Assembly (NCBI GenBank): GCA_947175335.1
Contig: CAMWMF010000007.1
Location: forward strand, 23,853 to 87,852
Direction of reading: 5' to 3'
Origin: an uncultured Clostridia bacterium
Lineage (GTDB): Bacteria > Bacillota > Clostridia > Christensenellales > Pumilibacteraceae
DNA: 64,000 nucleotides
The notes under the pieces were generated by a model. That model did no database searches. It had not been told where the DNA came from and was given only the letters and a program-made list of their open reading frames with translations. Positions 23,517 to 33,157 of this stretch are shown here, in pieces (the stretch's first letter is position 1; each line of letters opens with the position of its first letter). A program made the position numbers and the translations under genes.

Positions 23517-24701
23517 ATGAACTTTGTCGGAATGCTCAAAAACCTATGGGAGAGTACGGGACTCAACCAATCGGTCTTAGGCGGACAATTTATGTGGCAA
23601 AACTACGTAATGCTTGCCGTTGCGTGTGTGTTGCTTTTTGTCGGCATAGGATTGAAAAAAGAGCCGTTACTGCTTGTCCCGATAGCGTTCGGTATGCTTT
23701 TGATTAATATTCCGGGCGCGTATGAGATATTGATGAAAAATCCCGTTGTCGACGCCGAAACAGGTCTTACTACAAGCGCCGGCGGGTTTTTCTATTACAT
23801 TACTCGCGGCGTAAAGTGGGTTATTTTCCCGCCCATAATCTTTTTGGGCATAGGTGCAATGACCGACTTCGGTCCGCTTATCGCAAATCCCAAAAGCTTT
23901 ATTTTGGGCGCGGCGGCGCAGCTCGGCATATTTATTACGCTATTCGGCGCAATGCTATTGGGCTTTGAGGGCTTTCAAGCGGCGGCAATAGCCATAATAG
24001 GTGGTGCCGACGGTCCTACGTCCATATACGTTGCTACCAAAATGGGGGTAAGTAGCGGCATGCTTTCCGCAATAACCGTTGCGGCGTATTCGTATATGGC
24101 TCTCATTCCTATTATTCAGCCGCCGATTATGAAGCTGCTCACAACCAAAAAGGAACGTTCCATACGCATGGAACAGCTTCGCCCTGTGTCTAAGCGCGAA
24201 AAAATAGTGTTCCCCATAGTGGTTACGCTGGTATGTGGACTTATTTTGCCCGATTCGTTGCCGCTACTCGGTATGCTCATGCTTGGTAATTTGTTGAAGG
24301 AATGTATGGTTACGGACAGATTGTCGCAAACGGCAAGCAACGGGCTTATGAACGGCATAACCATATTCCTCGGAATAAGCGTCGGGTCGATGGCTGTCGG
24401 CACGGAGTTTTTAGCGCTGGATACGCTGAAAATAGTCGTGCTCGGCTTGTTTGCGTTTGTTATGGGTACGGTAGGCGGTTTGCTTATGGGTAAGCTTATG
24501 TGCCTGTTGTCGCACGGAAAAATCAATCCGTTAATCGGAAGTGCGGGAGTTTCCGCTGTTCCTATGGCGGCGCGAGTGTCGCAAACCGTTGCGCAAAAGG
24601 ACGACCCCAACAACTATTTGCTTATGCATGCAATGGGGCCGAACGTTGCGGGCGTTATCGGTTCGGCGGTCGCTGCCGGCGTACTGCTTGCTGTTTTTTA
24701 A
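23517..24701 (+). CDS. oadB: Sodium ion-translocating decarboxylase beta subunit (OadB/MmdB/GcdB)
   Basis: A 394-residue integral membrane protein with about ten helices that decarboxylates carboxybiotin and pumps Na+ outward. Family signatures are [15 protein letters not shown], with the Na+-ligand Asp, [16 protein letters not shown], and [15 protein letters not shown] near the end. Start ATG 23517 is nine bases after the biotin-carrier stop, with GGGTGAG as a weak Shine-Dalgarno. It is the only pump subunit in the window, so both carboxyltransferases probably feed it. Confidence 0.95.
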   Translation: MNFVGMLKNLWESTGLNQSVLGGQFMWQNYVMLAVACVLLFVGIGLKKEPLLLVPIAFGMLLINIPGAYEILMKNPVVDAETGLTTSAGGFFYYITRGVKWVIFPPIIFLGIGAMTDFGPLIANPKSFILGAAAQLGIFITLFGAMLLGFEGFQAAAIAIIGGADGPTSIYVATKMGVSSGMLSAITVAAYSYMALIPIIQPPIMKLLTTKKERSIRMEQLRPVSKREKIVFPIVVTLVCGLILPDSLPLLGMLMLGNLLKECMVTDRLSQTASNGLMNGITIFLGISVGSMAVGTEFLALDTLKIVVLGLFAFVMGTVGGLLMGKLMCLLSHGKINPLIGSAGVSAVPMAARVSQTVAQKDDPNNYLLMHAMGPNVAGVIGSAVAAGVLLAVF

Positions 24702-24734
24702 AAATTTAAATCGATTTAGCAATCGGAGTATATT

Positions 24735-26132
24735 ATGAGCAAAGTTAAAATAATGGAGACTATTTTGCGCGATGCGCACCAATCCCAAGCCGCAACGCGC
24801 ATGCGCACTGACGAAATGTTGCCTGCCGCCAAAATGCTGGATGACGTAGGTTTTTACGCACTGGAAGCGTGGGGTGGCGCTACATTCGATTCGTGCTTGA
24901 GGTATTTGGACGAGGATCCGTGGGAGAGACTTCGCGCACTTAAAAAGGCGATACCCAACACTAAGCTGCAAATGCTGTTTCGCGGTCAAAACATTTTGGG
25001 CTACAAGCACTATGCCGACGACGTCGTTGACGAGTTTTGCCGTCTGTCGCTTAAAAACGGCATAGATATAATACGTATATTCGATGCGCTCAACGATATT
25101 CGCAACATGAAGCAGGCGATTGACAGCACCAAAAAGTACGGCGGCACGGTAGAGGCGGCGCTATGCTACACCACCAGCAAAGTGCATACAATCGACTACT
25201 TTGTCGATCTAGCCGTCAAGCTCGAACAAATGGGTGCCGATATAATCTGCATAAAGGATATGGCAAACCTTTTGTTGCCGTACACCGTTTATGAGCTTGT
25301 TTCGCGTATTAAGGAAAAGATTAAGATTCCGCTGCACTTGCACACGCATAACACTGCCGGTACTGGCGACATGGTTAACCTTAAAGCCATTGAAGCGGGC
25401 TGCGATATTGTCGACACCGCGCTGTCGCCGTTAGGCAACGGCACCAGCCAACCAGCAACCGAATCGCTAGTGGCGTCGCTTCAAGGCACGCAGTACGATA
25501 CGGGGTTGGATTTAGACAAGTTAAACAAATGTACGGTCTACTTCCGTAAAGTAGCCGAGCGGCTTACCGCAGACGGCATACTTAACCCCAAAGTACTGAA
25601 AGTTGACGTAAATGCGCTTATATACCAAGTGCCGGGCGGTATGCTCAGTAATCTAATCAGTCAGTTAAAACAGCAAAACGCATCGGATAGACTCACCGAA
25701 GTTTTGGAAGAAGTACCGAGAGTTCGCGCCGATATGGGTTATCCGCCGCTCGTTACTCCGTCCTCGCAAATAGTAGGTACTCAGGCGGTTCTTAACGTAC
25801 TTAGTGGCGAACGTTATAAAACTGTGACCAAGGAAACAAAGGGTGTCGTGGCCGGCGAGTACGGCAAACTGCCTGTGGAGCCGTCTAAGGAAATTATCAA
25901 AAAGATTATAGGCGACGCGCCGCGCATTACTTGCAGACCTGCGGACAACATCAAGCCTGAATTGGACGCGTACAAAAAGGAAATAGAGGAGTACGCAATA
26001 CAGGAAGAGGACGTGCTTACGTACGCGCTGTTCCCGCAGCTTGCTATTCCGTTCTTTAAAAAACGCGAAGCAAAATTGCATGGTATAGATAAAGCTATTT
26101 ACGACAAGGACAACAAAGTACAGCCCATATGA
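24735..26132 (+). CDS. oadA: Oxaloacetate decarboxylase alpha / pyruvate carboxylase-type carboxyltransferase
   Basis: A 465-residue carboxyltransferase of the OadA/5S family. TIM-barrel motifs are ILRDAHQSQAATRM, IFDALNDIRNM, the carbamylated-lysine region CIKDMANLLLPY and the metal ligands LHLHTHNTAG. The C-terminal conserved region includes VPGGMLSNLISQL. It lacks a biotin domain and so depends on the separate carrier. It would connect oxaloacetate/pyruvate to the biotin carrier. With the CoA carboxyltransferase present, the set could act as a pump or as a transcarboxylase. surE overlaps its stop by four bases. Confidence 0.94.
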   Translation: MSKVKIMETILRDAHQSQAATRMRTDEMLPAAKMLDDVGFYALEAWGGATFDSCLRYLDEDPWERLRALKKAIPNTKLQMLFRGQNILGYKHYADDVVDEFCRLSLKNGIDIIRIFDALNDIRNMKQAIDSTKKYGGTVEAALCYTTSKVHTIDYFVDLAVKLEQMGADIICIKDMANLLLPYTVYELVSRIKEKIKIPLHLHTHNTAGTGDMVNLKAIEAGCDIVDTALSPLGNGTSQPATESLVASLQGTQYDTGLDLDKLNKCTVYFRKVAERLTADGILNPKVLKVDVNALIYQVPGGMLSNLISQLKQQNASDRLTEVLEEVPRVRADMGYPPLVTPSSQIVGTQAVLNVLSGERYKTVTKETKGVVAGEYGKLPVEPSKEIIKKIIGDAPRITCRPADNIKPELDAYKKEIEEYAIQEEDVLTYALFPQLAIPFFKKREAKLHGIDKAIYDKDNKVQPI

Positions 26133-26872
26133 GAATTCTTTTTACAAACGACGACGGCTACGATTCGGTAGGATTGCATGCCGTCGCCGATTTATTTAAA
26201 AGCGAACACGATATAGCCGTGGTAGCCCCGGATATGCAAAAGTCCGCTGCATCGCACTCTATTACGTTGCGGCCGAATGTTTTGAAATGCCGAGAGGTGG
26301 AAGGGTACGACTACAAGGTTTATGCCGTAGGCGGTTCGCCTGTAGACTGCGTAAAGACTGCGGTTTCATTATTGTTTCCCAAGCCCGACCTAGTAATATC
26401 CGGCATAAATAACGGGCGCAATTTGGGTAGCGACGTTTGGTATTCGGGTACGGTATCCGCCGCGTCTGACGCGGCGCATTTGGGTTTTCGCGGCATTGCT
26501 TTGTCGCTCGATAATTACAATGCTACAATCGATGATTATAGGCCGTGTGCCGAGTTTATTAAGAAAAATATAGATTTGCTCACGTCTATACAGCTTCCGC
26601 CAAAAAGCTTACTTAATATTAACTTTCCCAAAGACAAGCCGATAGGCGTCAAAGTCGTCAAAATGAATACGCAGCTCACATTCTTAGACGAATATGTGTT
26701 GTTGGAAAACGGCGTTGTCAGTCCCGAGGGAAGGCGCGTCGAAACGACAATATTCGACGATAACGACGAGTATTGGTGTCCTCGCGGTTACATAACAATT
26801 ACGCCGCTGTTATTGGACAGAACTGATTACACCGCGCTGAAAACTATGAACGAGGACGGGTTTTTGTTGTGA
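26129..26872 (+). CDS. surE: 5'/3'-nucleotidase SurE
   Basis: A 247-residue metal-dependent survival nucleotidase with MRILFTNDDGYDSVGLHAV, the N-DD metal site, and ASHSITL. The usual VxGTPxDCV reads VGGSPVDCV. SGINNGRNLGSDVWYSGTVSAA is also present. It dephosphorylates nucleoside monophosphates. The ATG overlaps the oadA stop and its own stop overlaps the next GTG, so it lies in a tightly coupled run. Confidence 0.95.
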   Translation: MRILFTNDDGYDSVGLHAVADLFKSEHDIAVVAPDMQKSAASHSITLRPNVLKCREVEGYDYKVYAVGGSPVDCVKTAVSLLFPKPDLVISGINNGRNLGSDVWYSGTVSAASDAAHLGFRGIALSLDNYNATIDDYRPCAEFIKKNIDLLTSIQLPPKSLLNINFPKDKPIGVKVVKMNTQLTFLDEYVLLENGVVSPEGRRVETTIFDDNDEYWCPRGYITITPLLLDRTDYTALKTMNEDGFLL

Positions 26873-28077
26873 AAATCGCAGTTATCGGTGGGGGCGCGGC
26901 GGGTTTGACTGCCGCCGGCAGTGCAAAAGGGTGTTCCGTTACCGTATTCGACCATATGGAAAAGGTCGGGAAAAAGATATATATTACCGGTAAGGGTAGG
27001 TGTAATTTTACTAACGTATGCGATAACCAAACGTTTTTGCAAAACATTGTTACGAATTCGCCGTTTTTGCGTTCTGCCGTTTCCAGGTTTACTCCGTACG
27101 ACGCTATCGATTTGTTGGAAAACAACGGGTGCAAAACAAAGGTAGAACGCGGCAGGCGCGCTTTTCCGTTGTCGGACAAGGCGAGCGACGTTATAAAAGC
27201 GTTAAGCAGGTATGCCGAAAGCAACGGTGCGGTAATAAGATTGAACAGCAAGGTTAAAGACATTGTTCGCACCGACAACGGTTATACGGTGTGCACCACG
27301 GACGGCGAGGAGCATTTCGACCGCGTAATATTGTGTACAGGCGGGATGAGTTATTCGCAAACCGGTTCGGACGGCAGCGCCTATACGATTATCAAGCGTT
27401 TGGGGCATACTGTCGTTGCGCCTACGCCGTCGCTTGTAGCGTTACTGACTAAGGAGAATTTATCGGCTGCCGAAGGGCTTACGCTTAAAAATGTCAGCTT
27501 GCGCACCGAAAAAATCAAGCCGATATTCGGCGATTTAATGATTACTGCGGACGGGATATCCGGGCCTATTGCGCTAACGCTGTCCGCATACGCTTCGCGC
27601 GAACAATTTCCGTACAAGGCTTATATTGATTTTAAGCCGGCGCTTTCCGCAGACGAGCTTGACGCGCGGCTTTTGCGCGACTTCGGCGCACAGCTTAATA
27701 AACAATTTAAAAATGCACTCGATTTACTCTTGCCAAAATCTATAATTCCGTTTATAATAGAAATGTCGGGAGTGGACGGCGTATTGCCTGTAAATTCTGT
27801 TACCAAAAAACAGCGGGCGCGGATAGTCGAGCTTGTCAAGAATTTTGAGCTGAACGTTATAGGCAACGAAGGCTTTAACCGCGCGGTTGTAACTTGCGGC
27901 GGCGTGGACGTAAAGGAAGTATTCCCCAAAACAATGGAATCGCGAATATTACGCGGACTGTACTTCGCAGGGGAAACGCTCGACGTGGACGCGCTCACCG
28001 GCGGATATAATTTTCATATAGCGCTTGCAACCGGATACGTAGCGGGCTCAAGCGCGGCGGAAGGACATAATGGATAG
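26869..28077 (+). CDS. HI0933/YhiN-family flavoprotein (NAD(P)/FAD-dependent oxidoreductase)
   Basis: A 402-residue flavoprotein. The FAD dinucleotide fold AVIGGGAAGLTAA is at the N-terminus. The HI0933 hallmark GKGRCNFTN follows, and CTGGMSYSQTGSDGSAY and the C-terminal FAGETLDVDALTGGYNFHIALATGYVAG complete it. Relatives include BaiN, reported to act in bile-acid 7-dehydroxylation, but for most members the substrate is unknown and I infer none here. The start is GTG, overlapping the surE stop. Confidence 0.93.
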   Translation: MKIAVIGGGAAGLTAAGSAKGCSVTVFDHMEKVGKKIYITGKGRCNFTNVCDNQTFLQNIVTNSPFLRSAVSRFTPYDAIDLLENNGCKTKVERGRRAFPLSDKASDVIKALSRYAESNGAVIRLNSKVKDIVRTDNGYTVCTTDGEEHFDRVILCTGGMSYSQTGSDGSAYTIIKRLGHTVVAPTPSLVALLTKENLSAAEGLTLKNVSLRTEKIKPIFGDLMITADGISGPIALTLSAYASREQFPYKAYIDFKPALSADELDARLLRDFGAQLNKQFKNALDLLLPKSIIPFIIEMSGVDGVLPVNSVTKKQRARIVELVKNFELNVIGNEGFNRAVVTCGGVDVKEVFPKTMESRILRGLYFAGETLDVDALTGGYNFHIALATGYVAGSSAAEGHNG

Positions 28078-28750
28078 TTCAAAGATATATGCTATTGCTC
28101 TTGACGGACCGAGTGGTGCGGGCAAGAGTACGGTAGCAAAGCTTGTTGCCAAAACGCTTGGTATAACGTATCTCGACACGGGCGCGCTGTATCGTACGCT
28201 CGGATACGTTTGCCTTAAAAACGGCGTGGACGTAAACGACGGCAGCGCGGTAGAGCAGTGCATAAAGGACGTTGACGTAAATATTGCATACAACGGCGGC
28301 GTGCAATCGGTTATTGCCGACGGCGTAGACGTATCGTCGGAGATACGCACGCCAGAAGTGTCGATGGCGGCTTCGGCTGTTTCCGCTATACCGTATGTGC
28401 GGCAAAAGCTGCTCGGGCTTCAACGCGGTATAGCCGAAAAAAGCTCGATTATATTGGACGGGCGCGACATAGGCACCGTTGTTTTGCCGCAAGCCGAATT
28501 CAAATTCTTTTTGACGGCTTCCGCGGAGGAACGTGCGCGGCGTAGGTTTGACGAGCTTACAGCTAAGGGGCAAATTGTCACATACGAGGACGTGCTTAGC
28601 GACGTTGTAACGCGCGACCGCAACGACAGCACGCGGGCAATAGCGCCGTTAAAGCGGGCAGATGACGCAGTCGAAATCAATTCGGACAAGATGTCTGCGC
28701 AAGAAGTGGCGGATTATATTTGCTCTGCCGTCAACGGAGATTTGATATGA
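28070..28750 (+). CDS. cmk: Cytidylate kinase
   Basis: Phosphorylates CMP/dCMP. The 226-residue protein has P-loop GPSGAGKST, YLDTGALYRTL, LDGRDIGTVVLP and the lid segment RDRNDSTRAIAPLKRADDA. It overlaps the flavoprotein end by eight bases. The cmk-plsC-ispH/rpsA order that follows is a conserved Firmicutes set. Confidence 0.97.
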   Translation: MDSSKIYAIALDGPSGAGKSTVAKLVAKTLGITYLDTGALYRTLGYVCLKNGVDVNDGSAVEQCIKDVDVNIAYNGGVQSVIADGVDVSSEIRTPEVSMAASAVSAIPYVRQKLLGLQRGIAEKSSIILDGRDIGTVVLPQAEFKFFLTASAEERARRRFDELTAKGQIVTYEDVLSDVVTRDRNDSTRAIAPLKRADDAVEINSDKMSAQEVADYICSAVNGDLI

Positions 28751-29469
28751 GAGCTTGGTATTGGTTTTTGAAGATAATATTGTATCCGATAGCCGCGCTG
28801 CTTTGTCCGCGAAAAATAATGAACAAGCACAAGTACAAGAAGTATGCGCGCGGACAAATCGTTATATCCAATCACTTATCTTGGATGGATATTATCTACG
28901 TGTATTTCGGTTTGCCGGGCGGATTGAAGCGCGCACTGTCCAAAAAGGAAAATCAGGGCAACAAGGCGCAGAAAGCGTTTATGAAAACGATCGGCGTAAT
29001 ATTTGTGGATAGGGATAAGCCCGAATTGTCGTCTATGCGCACGTGTATTAATGCGTTAAATAACGGTGATACGCTTGCAATTTGTCCGGAAGGCACGCGC
29101 AACCGTGTAAACAGAGAACTGCAGCCTTTACATTCCGGTGCGGCGCTATTTGCGTTAAAGGGCAACGCGCAGGTAATTCCGTACGTTGTGCACCACAAGG
29201 GCAAGCTTTTTCGCCGCAACTATTTGGGTGTCGGCGACCCTGTGGATTTATCCGATTTATACGGCAAGCGCACCGACGAGGCTACTTTACATGAAGCTAC
29301 CGAACGTTTTCGCATAGCAATGCAAACCACTCTTGACGAACTGGACGTTTGGGTTGAGCAAAAGGGTTGGAAAAAGCGTAATGAGGAAGAAAAAACAGAG
29401 CAGCGCACGTTAAAGCGCGATTACAAGGCGGCAAGAAGGGCTTATGCTAAAAGTGCGCGTAGCAAGTAA
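28747..29469 (+). CDS. plsC: 1-acyl-sn-glycerol-3-phosphate acyltransferase
   Basis: Makes phosphatidic acid from lysophosphatidate at the membrane. The 240-residue protein has an N-terminal hydrophobic helix. Acyltransferase motifs are NHLSWMD (HX4D), FVDRDKP and CPEGTRNRVN (EGTR). The C-terminus is long and highly basic (about 205-240, many Lys/Arg). The track begins nine codons too early; ATG 28747 overlaps the cmk stop by four bases. ispH starts inside its 3' end. Confidence 0.92.
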   Translation: MRAWYWFLKIILYPIAALLCPRKIMNKHKYKKYARGQIVISNHLSWMDIIYVYFGLPGGLKRALSKKENQGNKAQKAFMKTIGVIFVDRDKPELSSMRTCINALNNGDTLAICPEGTRNRVNRELQPLHSGAALFALKGNAQVIPYVVHHKGKLFRRNYLGVGDPVDLSDLYGKRTDEATLHEATERFRIAMQTTLDELDVWVEQKGWKKRNEEEKTEQRTLKRDYKAARRAYAKSARSK

Positions 29470-31498
29470 TGCGGGGTTTTGCTTCGGCGTTCAACGCGCA
29501 GTGAACTCAGCTTTAAATAACGGATACAGCGACGAGCAATATATGCTCGGAGATATAACGCACAACAAGACGGTTATAGAAAAGCTTCGTGCGCGCGGAC
29601 TTAAAACGGTAGAGTCGGTGGACGAGCTGCCTATGAACGATGGCAGCGGTTGCGTCGTTATACGTTCGCATGGTGCCGACAAGGCTACATACAATCGAAT
29701 AGCGCAAAAGGGCTATAACATAATAGACGCCACATGTCCGTTTGTCGCCAAAATACACGATATAGTAAGTAAACATTACGAGGCGGGCTATCATATAGTG
29801 ATAATAGGCGAAGCGGCGCATCCGGAGGTAATTGCAACCGCCGGTTGGTGCAATAATACCGCTACGGTGATAGATCTTGACAGCGATTTGAGCGTGCTTC
29901 AATCGTACGACAAGCTGTGTGTTGTGTGTCAAACTACCTTTGACGGACAAAAATATAAAAAACTATGTGAAAAAATAAATAAAATCCATTTAAAAACAGT
30001 TGAAATTTTCGACACGATTTGCTATACTACATATGAACGTCAAAAGGAAGCGGTTATACTTGCAAAAAACTGCGACTTAGTTTTGGTCGTAGGGGATCGC
30101 GCCAGTTCGAACACCAACAAGCTTTTCGACCTGTGCGTGGCTGTAAATCCCGATACGCATTTCATCCAATCCGTTGGCGAACTCAAAAATATTAAATTTC
30201 CCCGCAGCGGCGTGATAGGTATCGTCGCCGGGGCATCGACTCCGACCGAGTCGATTATGGAGGTAAAGACTTACATGGGTCAAGAATTCGGTGAAGCGAG
30301 TAACGAAGAATTTCTCGAAGCCATCAACAAAGGAACCGTAGCTATCCGCGAAGGTAAAGCAATCACAGGTACCGTTCTTTCCGCTAATGCGGACGGTATT
30401 CGTGTCAACGTGGGCGTCAAAAACGACGGATTTATCGATAAGACCGAAGCCACCGACGACGGCGAGTACAATCCCGATGATTATCCCGTCGGAATGGAAA
30501 TTACGGCTATCGTTACCAAAAAGCGCGATGACGTAAGCGGTTGCGTGTTGCTTTCCAAGCGTCGTGCAGACTTAATGCGCAAGACCGACGAAGCCGTCGA
30601 TCAAATTCGCAACGGCGAAATGTTCGAAATGGTCGTCAAAAAGGATATTAAGGGCGGACTTATCGGCTCGCTCGGCACATATCGCGTATTTGTTCCCGCG
30701 TCGCAAATCAGGCTTAAATTCGTTCCCGACTTAAAGAAGTTTGTCGGCAAAACGCTTAGACTTCGCGCTCTCGATATAGACGATATCAATCGCAAGATTG
30801 TCGCTTCGCAACGCGTCATTCTCCAAGAGGAAAAGGATGAAAAGGACAAAAAAGCCGAAATCTTCTGGGAAAACGTAAAGCCCGACGTAGTTGTTGCAGG
30901 CGAGGTAAAGCGTATTAGTTCTTACGGTGCGTTTGTCAGTGTTGACGGCATAGACTGCTTGGCGCATATAGACCATTTGTCGTATTCGCACATAACTTCG
31001 CCCGACGAAGTGCTGGAAATCGGCAAGACTTACGACTTTTTGGTGCTTAAAGCCGATCGCGAAAAGCAACGCGTGTCGCTCGGTTACAGAGAGCTTCAAC
31101 CTCATCCGTTCGACAAGTGCATGGAAAAGCACCCCGTAGGCTCGATTATTCAGGGCAAGATAATAAGCGTGCTTCCTTACGGCGCGTTTGTGGAAATCGA
31201 ACCGGGCGTGGAAGGCTTGGTACACGTTTCCGAAGCCGCCGCCGCGTACGTAAAGGACATCAACGAAGTTCTTCACACCGGCGATCAAGTTACCGTTAAG
31301 GTGCTTGCTTATGACGAACAACACCGCAAGACAACGTTGAGTATTCGCGCTTGCCTCGACGAGGAAAAGCCTGCTGCACCCAAAGCGGCTAAGCCCGCCA
31401 AAAAGCAGGTCGAAGAAAGCGGCGTTTATACAGACAAAGCTGAAAACACCGTTTTGGCAGATTTGTTGCGTCAGGTCGGTGACGACAATAAAGATTAA
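29444..31498 (+). CDS. ispH: Fused HMBPP reductase (IspH) and S1 RNA-binding protein
   Basis: The N-terminal 285 residues or so are IspH, the last enzyme of the MEP isoprenoid pathway. The three 4Fe-4S cysteines are in GFCFGV (about 13), DATCPFV (about 97) and FDTICYTT (about 191), with SHGA and AAHPE histidines. After a linker come about four S1 OB-fold repeats from about residue 300. The clearest are GEVKRISSYGAFVSVDGIDCLAHI and GKIISVLPYGAFVEIEPGVEGLVHVSE. An Ala/Lys-rich tail follows. This IspH-S1 fusion is known from Clostridia and links isoprenoid synthesis to a ribosomal S1-like protein. It overlaps plsC by 26 bases. Confidence 0.96.
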   Translation: MLKVRVASNAGFCFGVQRAVNSALNNGYSDEQYMLGDITHNKTVIEKLRARGLKTVESVDELPMNDGSGCVVIRSHGADKATYNRIAQKGYNIIDATCPFVAKIHDIVSKHYEAGYHIVIIGEAAHPEVIATAGWCNNTATVIDLDSDLSVLQSYDKLCVVCQTTFDGQKYKKLCEKINKIHLKTVEIFDTICYTTYERQKEAVILAKNCDLVLVVGDRASSNTNKLFDLCVAVNPDTHFIQSVGELKNIKFPRSGVIGIVAGASTPTESIMEVKTYMGQEFGEASNEEFLEAINKGTVAIREGKAITGTVLSANADGIRVNVGVKNDGFIDKTEATDDGEYNPDDYPVGMEITAIVTKKRDDVSGCVLLSKRRADLMRKTDEAVDQIRNGEMFEMVVKKDIKGGLIGSLGTYRVFVPASQIRLKFVPDLKKFVGKTLRLRALDIDDINRKIVASQRVILQEEKDEKDKKAEIFWENVKPDVVVAGEVKRISSYGAFVSVDGIDCLAHIDHLSYSHITSPDEVLEIGKTYDFLVLKADREKQRVSLGYRELQPHPFDKCMEKHPVGSIIQGKIISVLPYGAFVEIEPGVEGLVHVSEAAAAYVKDINEVLHTGDQVTVKVLAYDEQHRKTTLSIRACLDEEKPAAPKAAKPAKKQVEESGVYTDKAENTVLADLLRQVGDDNKD

Positions 31499-31508
31499 GC
31501 TTTGAACA

Positions 31509-31548
31509 TAAATCGCGTGCCAATGTTAATATCGGCGCGCGATTTTTT
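31509..31548 (+). terminator. Intrinsic terminator after ispH-S1
   Basis: Stem AATCGCGTGCC / GGCGCGCGATT (one T-G pair), loop of about 12 nt, then TTTTTTT. Confidence 0.85.
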
Positions 31549-31567
31549 TAAATTATTACTTAACATA

Positions 31568-31596
31568 TTGCTCAAATTAGTATTAGTCGATATATA
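31568..31596 (+). promoter_or_regulatory. Candidate sigma-A promoter
   Basis: TTGCTC (31568-31573), 17-nt spacer, TATATA (31591-31596), just before the GGAGG of the zinc-ribbon gene. Confidence 0.5.
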
Positions 31597-31610
31597 TGGA
31601 GGTTAGTTTT

Positions 31611-33128
31611 ATGCCGTTATATGCTGTTTGTCCGGTTTGCTTAAAGACCATAGAAATCGAACGTTTGCCCAAGCTGGTATGTCCGGATTGCGGTAGCCGA
31701 TTCGGTTATGCGGAGTTGCAAGGCAAGCATTTTATTGTTGACGAGCGCGCCGAAAAAAAGGAGATTAACATTGCAAAGGATTACTTTTTGAACGGCGAGT
31801 TTACCAGCGCTTTGGAGCATTTTAACAGTGCTTTGGTTGCCAATGCAAATTCTCATGCCGCAAAATATTTTTCACTGCTTTGCGATATTTATTTGCACGA
31901 TAACGCCGGAGAAAACGCGTCCGACGACGTGTCGGGAAAACCGTACGATGTTATTGCCGCTATTGTCGATATGATACGGCAGTCGTTGTTGACGCTTTCG
32001 CGCGGTAATGCAACCGTTGCGGACAAGTTGGCATTTATAACAGCCATGCTTTCGGAAACAAAAGTGCTCATTATCGAAAGATTGAGCGCTCGCGACGAAA
32101 TGTTCAAGAATAATATCGATGAATACCGTAAGCAGTCGATATCCGACTTGACCAAGCTGTTGGAATTGTTCAAGATAGAGCGCGAGCAAATTATGTCGTT
32201 CGCACCCGAGGTGTCTAATGCGCTTGCGGCGCTTGTGGACTGCGCTATCAAAATTTGCTACAAGGCAGTGCAAACGGTCAAAGTGGGCGAGGATATTATT
32301 ACGCCTAATGACGACGATTACAAAAAGCTTTCTTCGCTGTGCAACGATTTGTGCTTTTTCGGACACTCATTCAACCCGTATTTCGATTCGTCGCCGTATT
32401 CGCCGAACTTTATTCAAAACTACGAATACAACAAAAAAGTACTTGCAAAGATAAAAGAGTTTGACGATAAGAATAAATCTGTAGCCAAAAAGAACGTAAT
32501 TGCCGATATAAAGGGTTACGATTCCTTGCTTGCAGAGTGCGAAAAGGCTCTTGAATTTACGTACCTCAGTTGTTACCGGTCAATGTGCAGTAGGCAAGTA
32601 GCACAGCACGCGCAGCTTTTCTATGACGGATTCGAATTGGTTTATAAACTGCTTTTGCCGCGTGTGGCTATGGTTGATAAAAAGCAAGTAGAGGTGCACA
32701 CCGTCAAGTATGCCGATATGGCCGAAAGGTGCGATATGCTTACGCGCTTCCTTGTGGACTCGTACGAGCTGGACGAATCAATCGGCGTAGGCCTTCACGA
32801 ATATTACGAAAAGCTGTACGATATCGTTGACACTTACTATATGCCCGAAATCGATAAGATGTCCAAGAGCAAGGATCGCAACAATTTGTTGTACTATCAA
32901 AAGCTATTGTACGAATGTGCATGCAGTTGCGCACCTGCGCTTAAACAATACGTGGACTTTTCGGCCGAAACGGACAAGGTGCGCGTAAAGCTCGTCAAGA
33001 TTTGCCGCGACTGCACCGAGGAATTCTTACTTCGCTCGGGTATGTCTATCGACGATATAGAGCAATCCAACTTCTATCGTCCGTTGCTGCAAATTTCCAA
33101 CGCGCTTGTCGACGAGGAAAACGCATAA
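31611..33128 (+). CDS. Orphan zinc-ribbon protein with helical repeat region
   Basis: I do not recognise this 505-residue protein. The first 35 residues form a zinc ribbon, CPVC and CPDCG about 17 residues apart. Next comes a segment resembling a single TPR (about 55-90, KDYFLNGEFTSALEHFNSAL). The rest appears almost entirely alpha-helical, with many charged and aromatic residues, and has no signal peptide or membrane helix. CDRNN-type catalytic motifs were not found. The start is ATG 31611, eight bases after GGAGG (31598-31602), not the track's 31596. It stands alone between a terminator and a dipeptidase gene. A scaffold or nucleic-acid-associated role is possible but unproven. Confidence 0.8.
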   Translation: MPLYAVCPVCLKTIEIERLPKLVCPDCGSRFGYAELQGKHFIVDERAEKKEINIAKDYFLNGEFTSALEHFNSALVANANSHAAKYFSLLCDIYLHDNAGENASDDVSGKPYDVIAAIVDMIRQSLLTLSRGNATVADKLAFITAMLSETKVLIIERLSARDEMFKNNIDEYRKQSISDLTKLLELFKIEREQIMSFAPEVSNALAALVDCAIKICYKAVQTVKVGEDIITPNDDDYKKLSSLCNDLCFFGHSFNPYFDSSPYSPNFIQNYEYNKKVLAKIKEFDDKNKSVAKKNVIADIKGYDSLLAECEKALEFTYLSCYRSMCSRQVAQHAQLFYDGFELVYKLLLPRVAMVDKKQVEVHTVKYADMAERCDMLTRFLVDSYELDESIGVGLHEYYEKLYDIVDTYYMPEIDKMSKSKDRNNLLYYQKLLYECACSCAPALKQYVDFSAETDKVRVKLVKICRDCTEEFLLRSGMSIDDIEQSNFYRPLLQISNALVDEENA

Positions 33129-33157
33129 ATAATTATTAACCGCGCATAAAATCAAGT

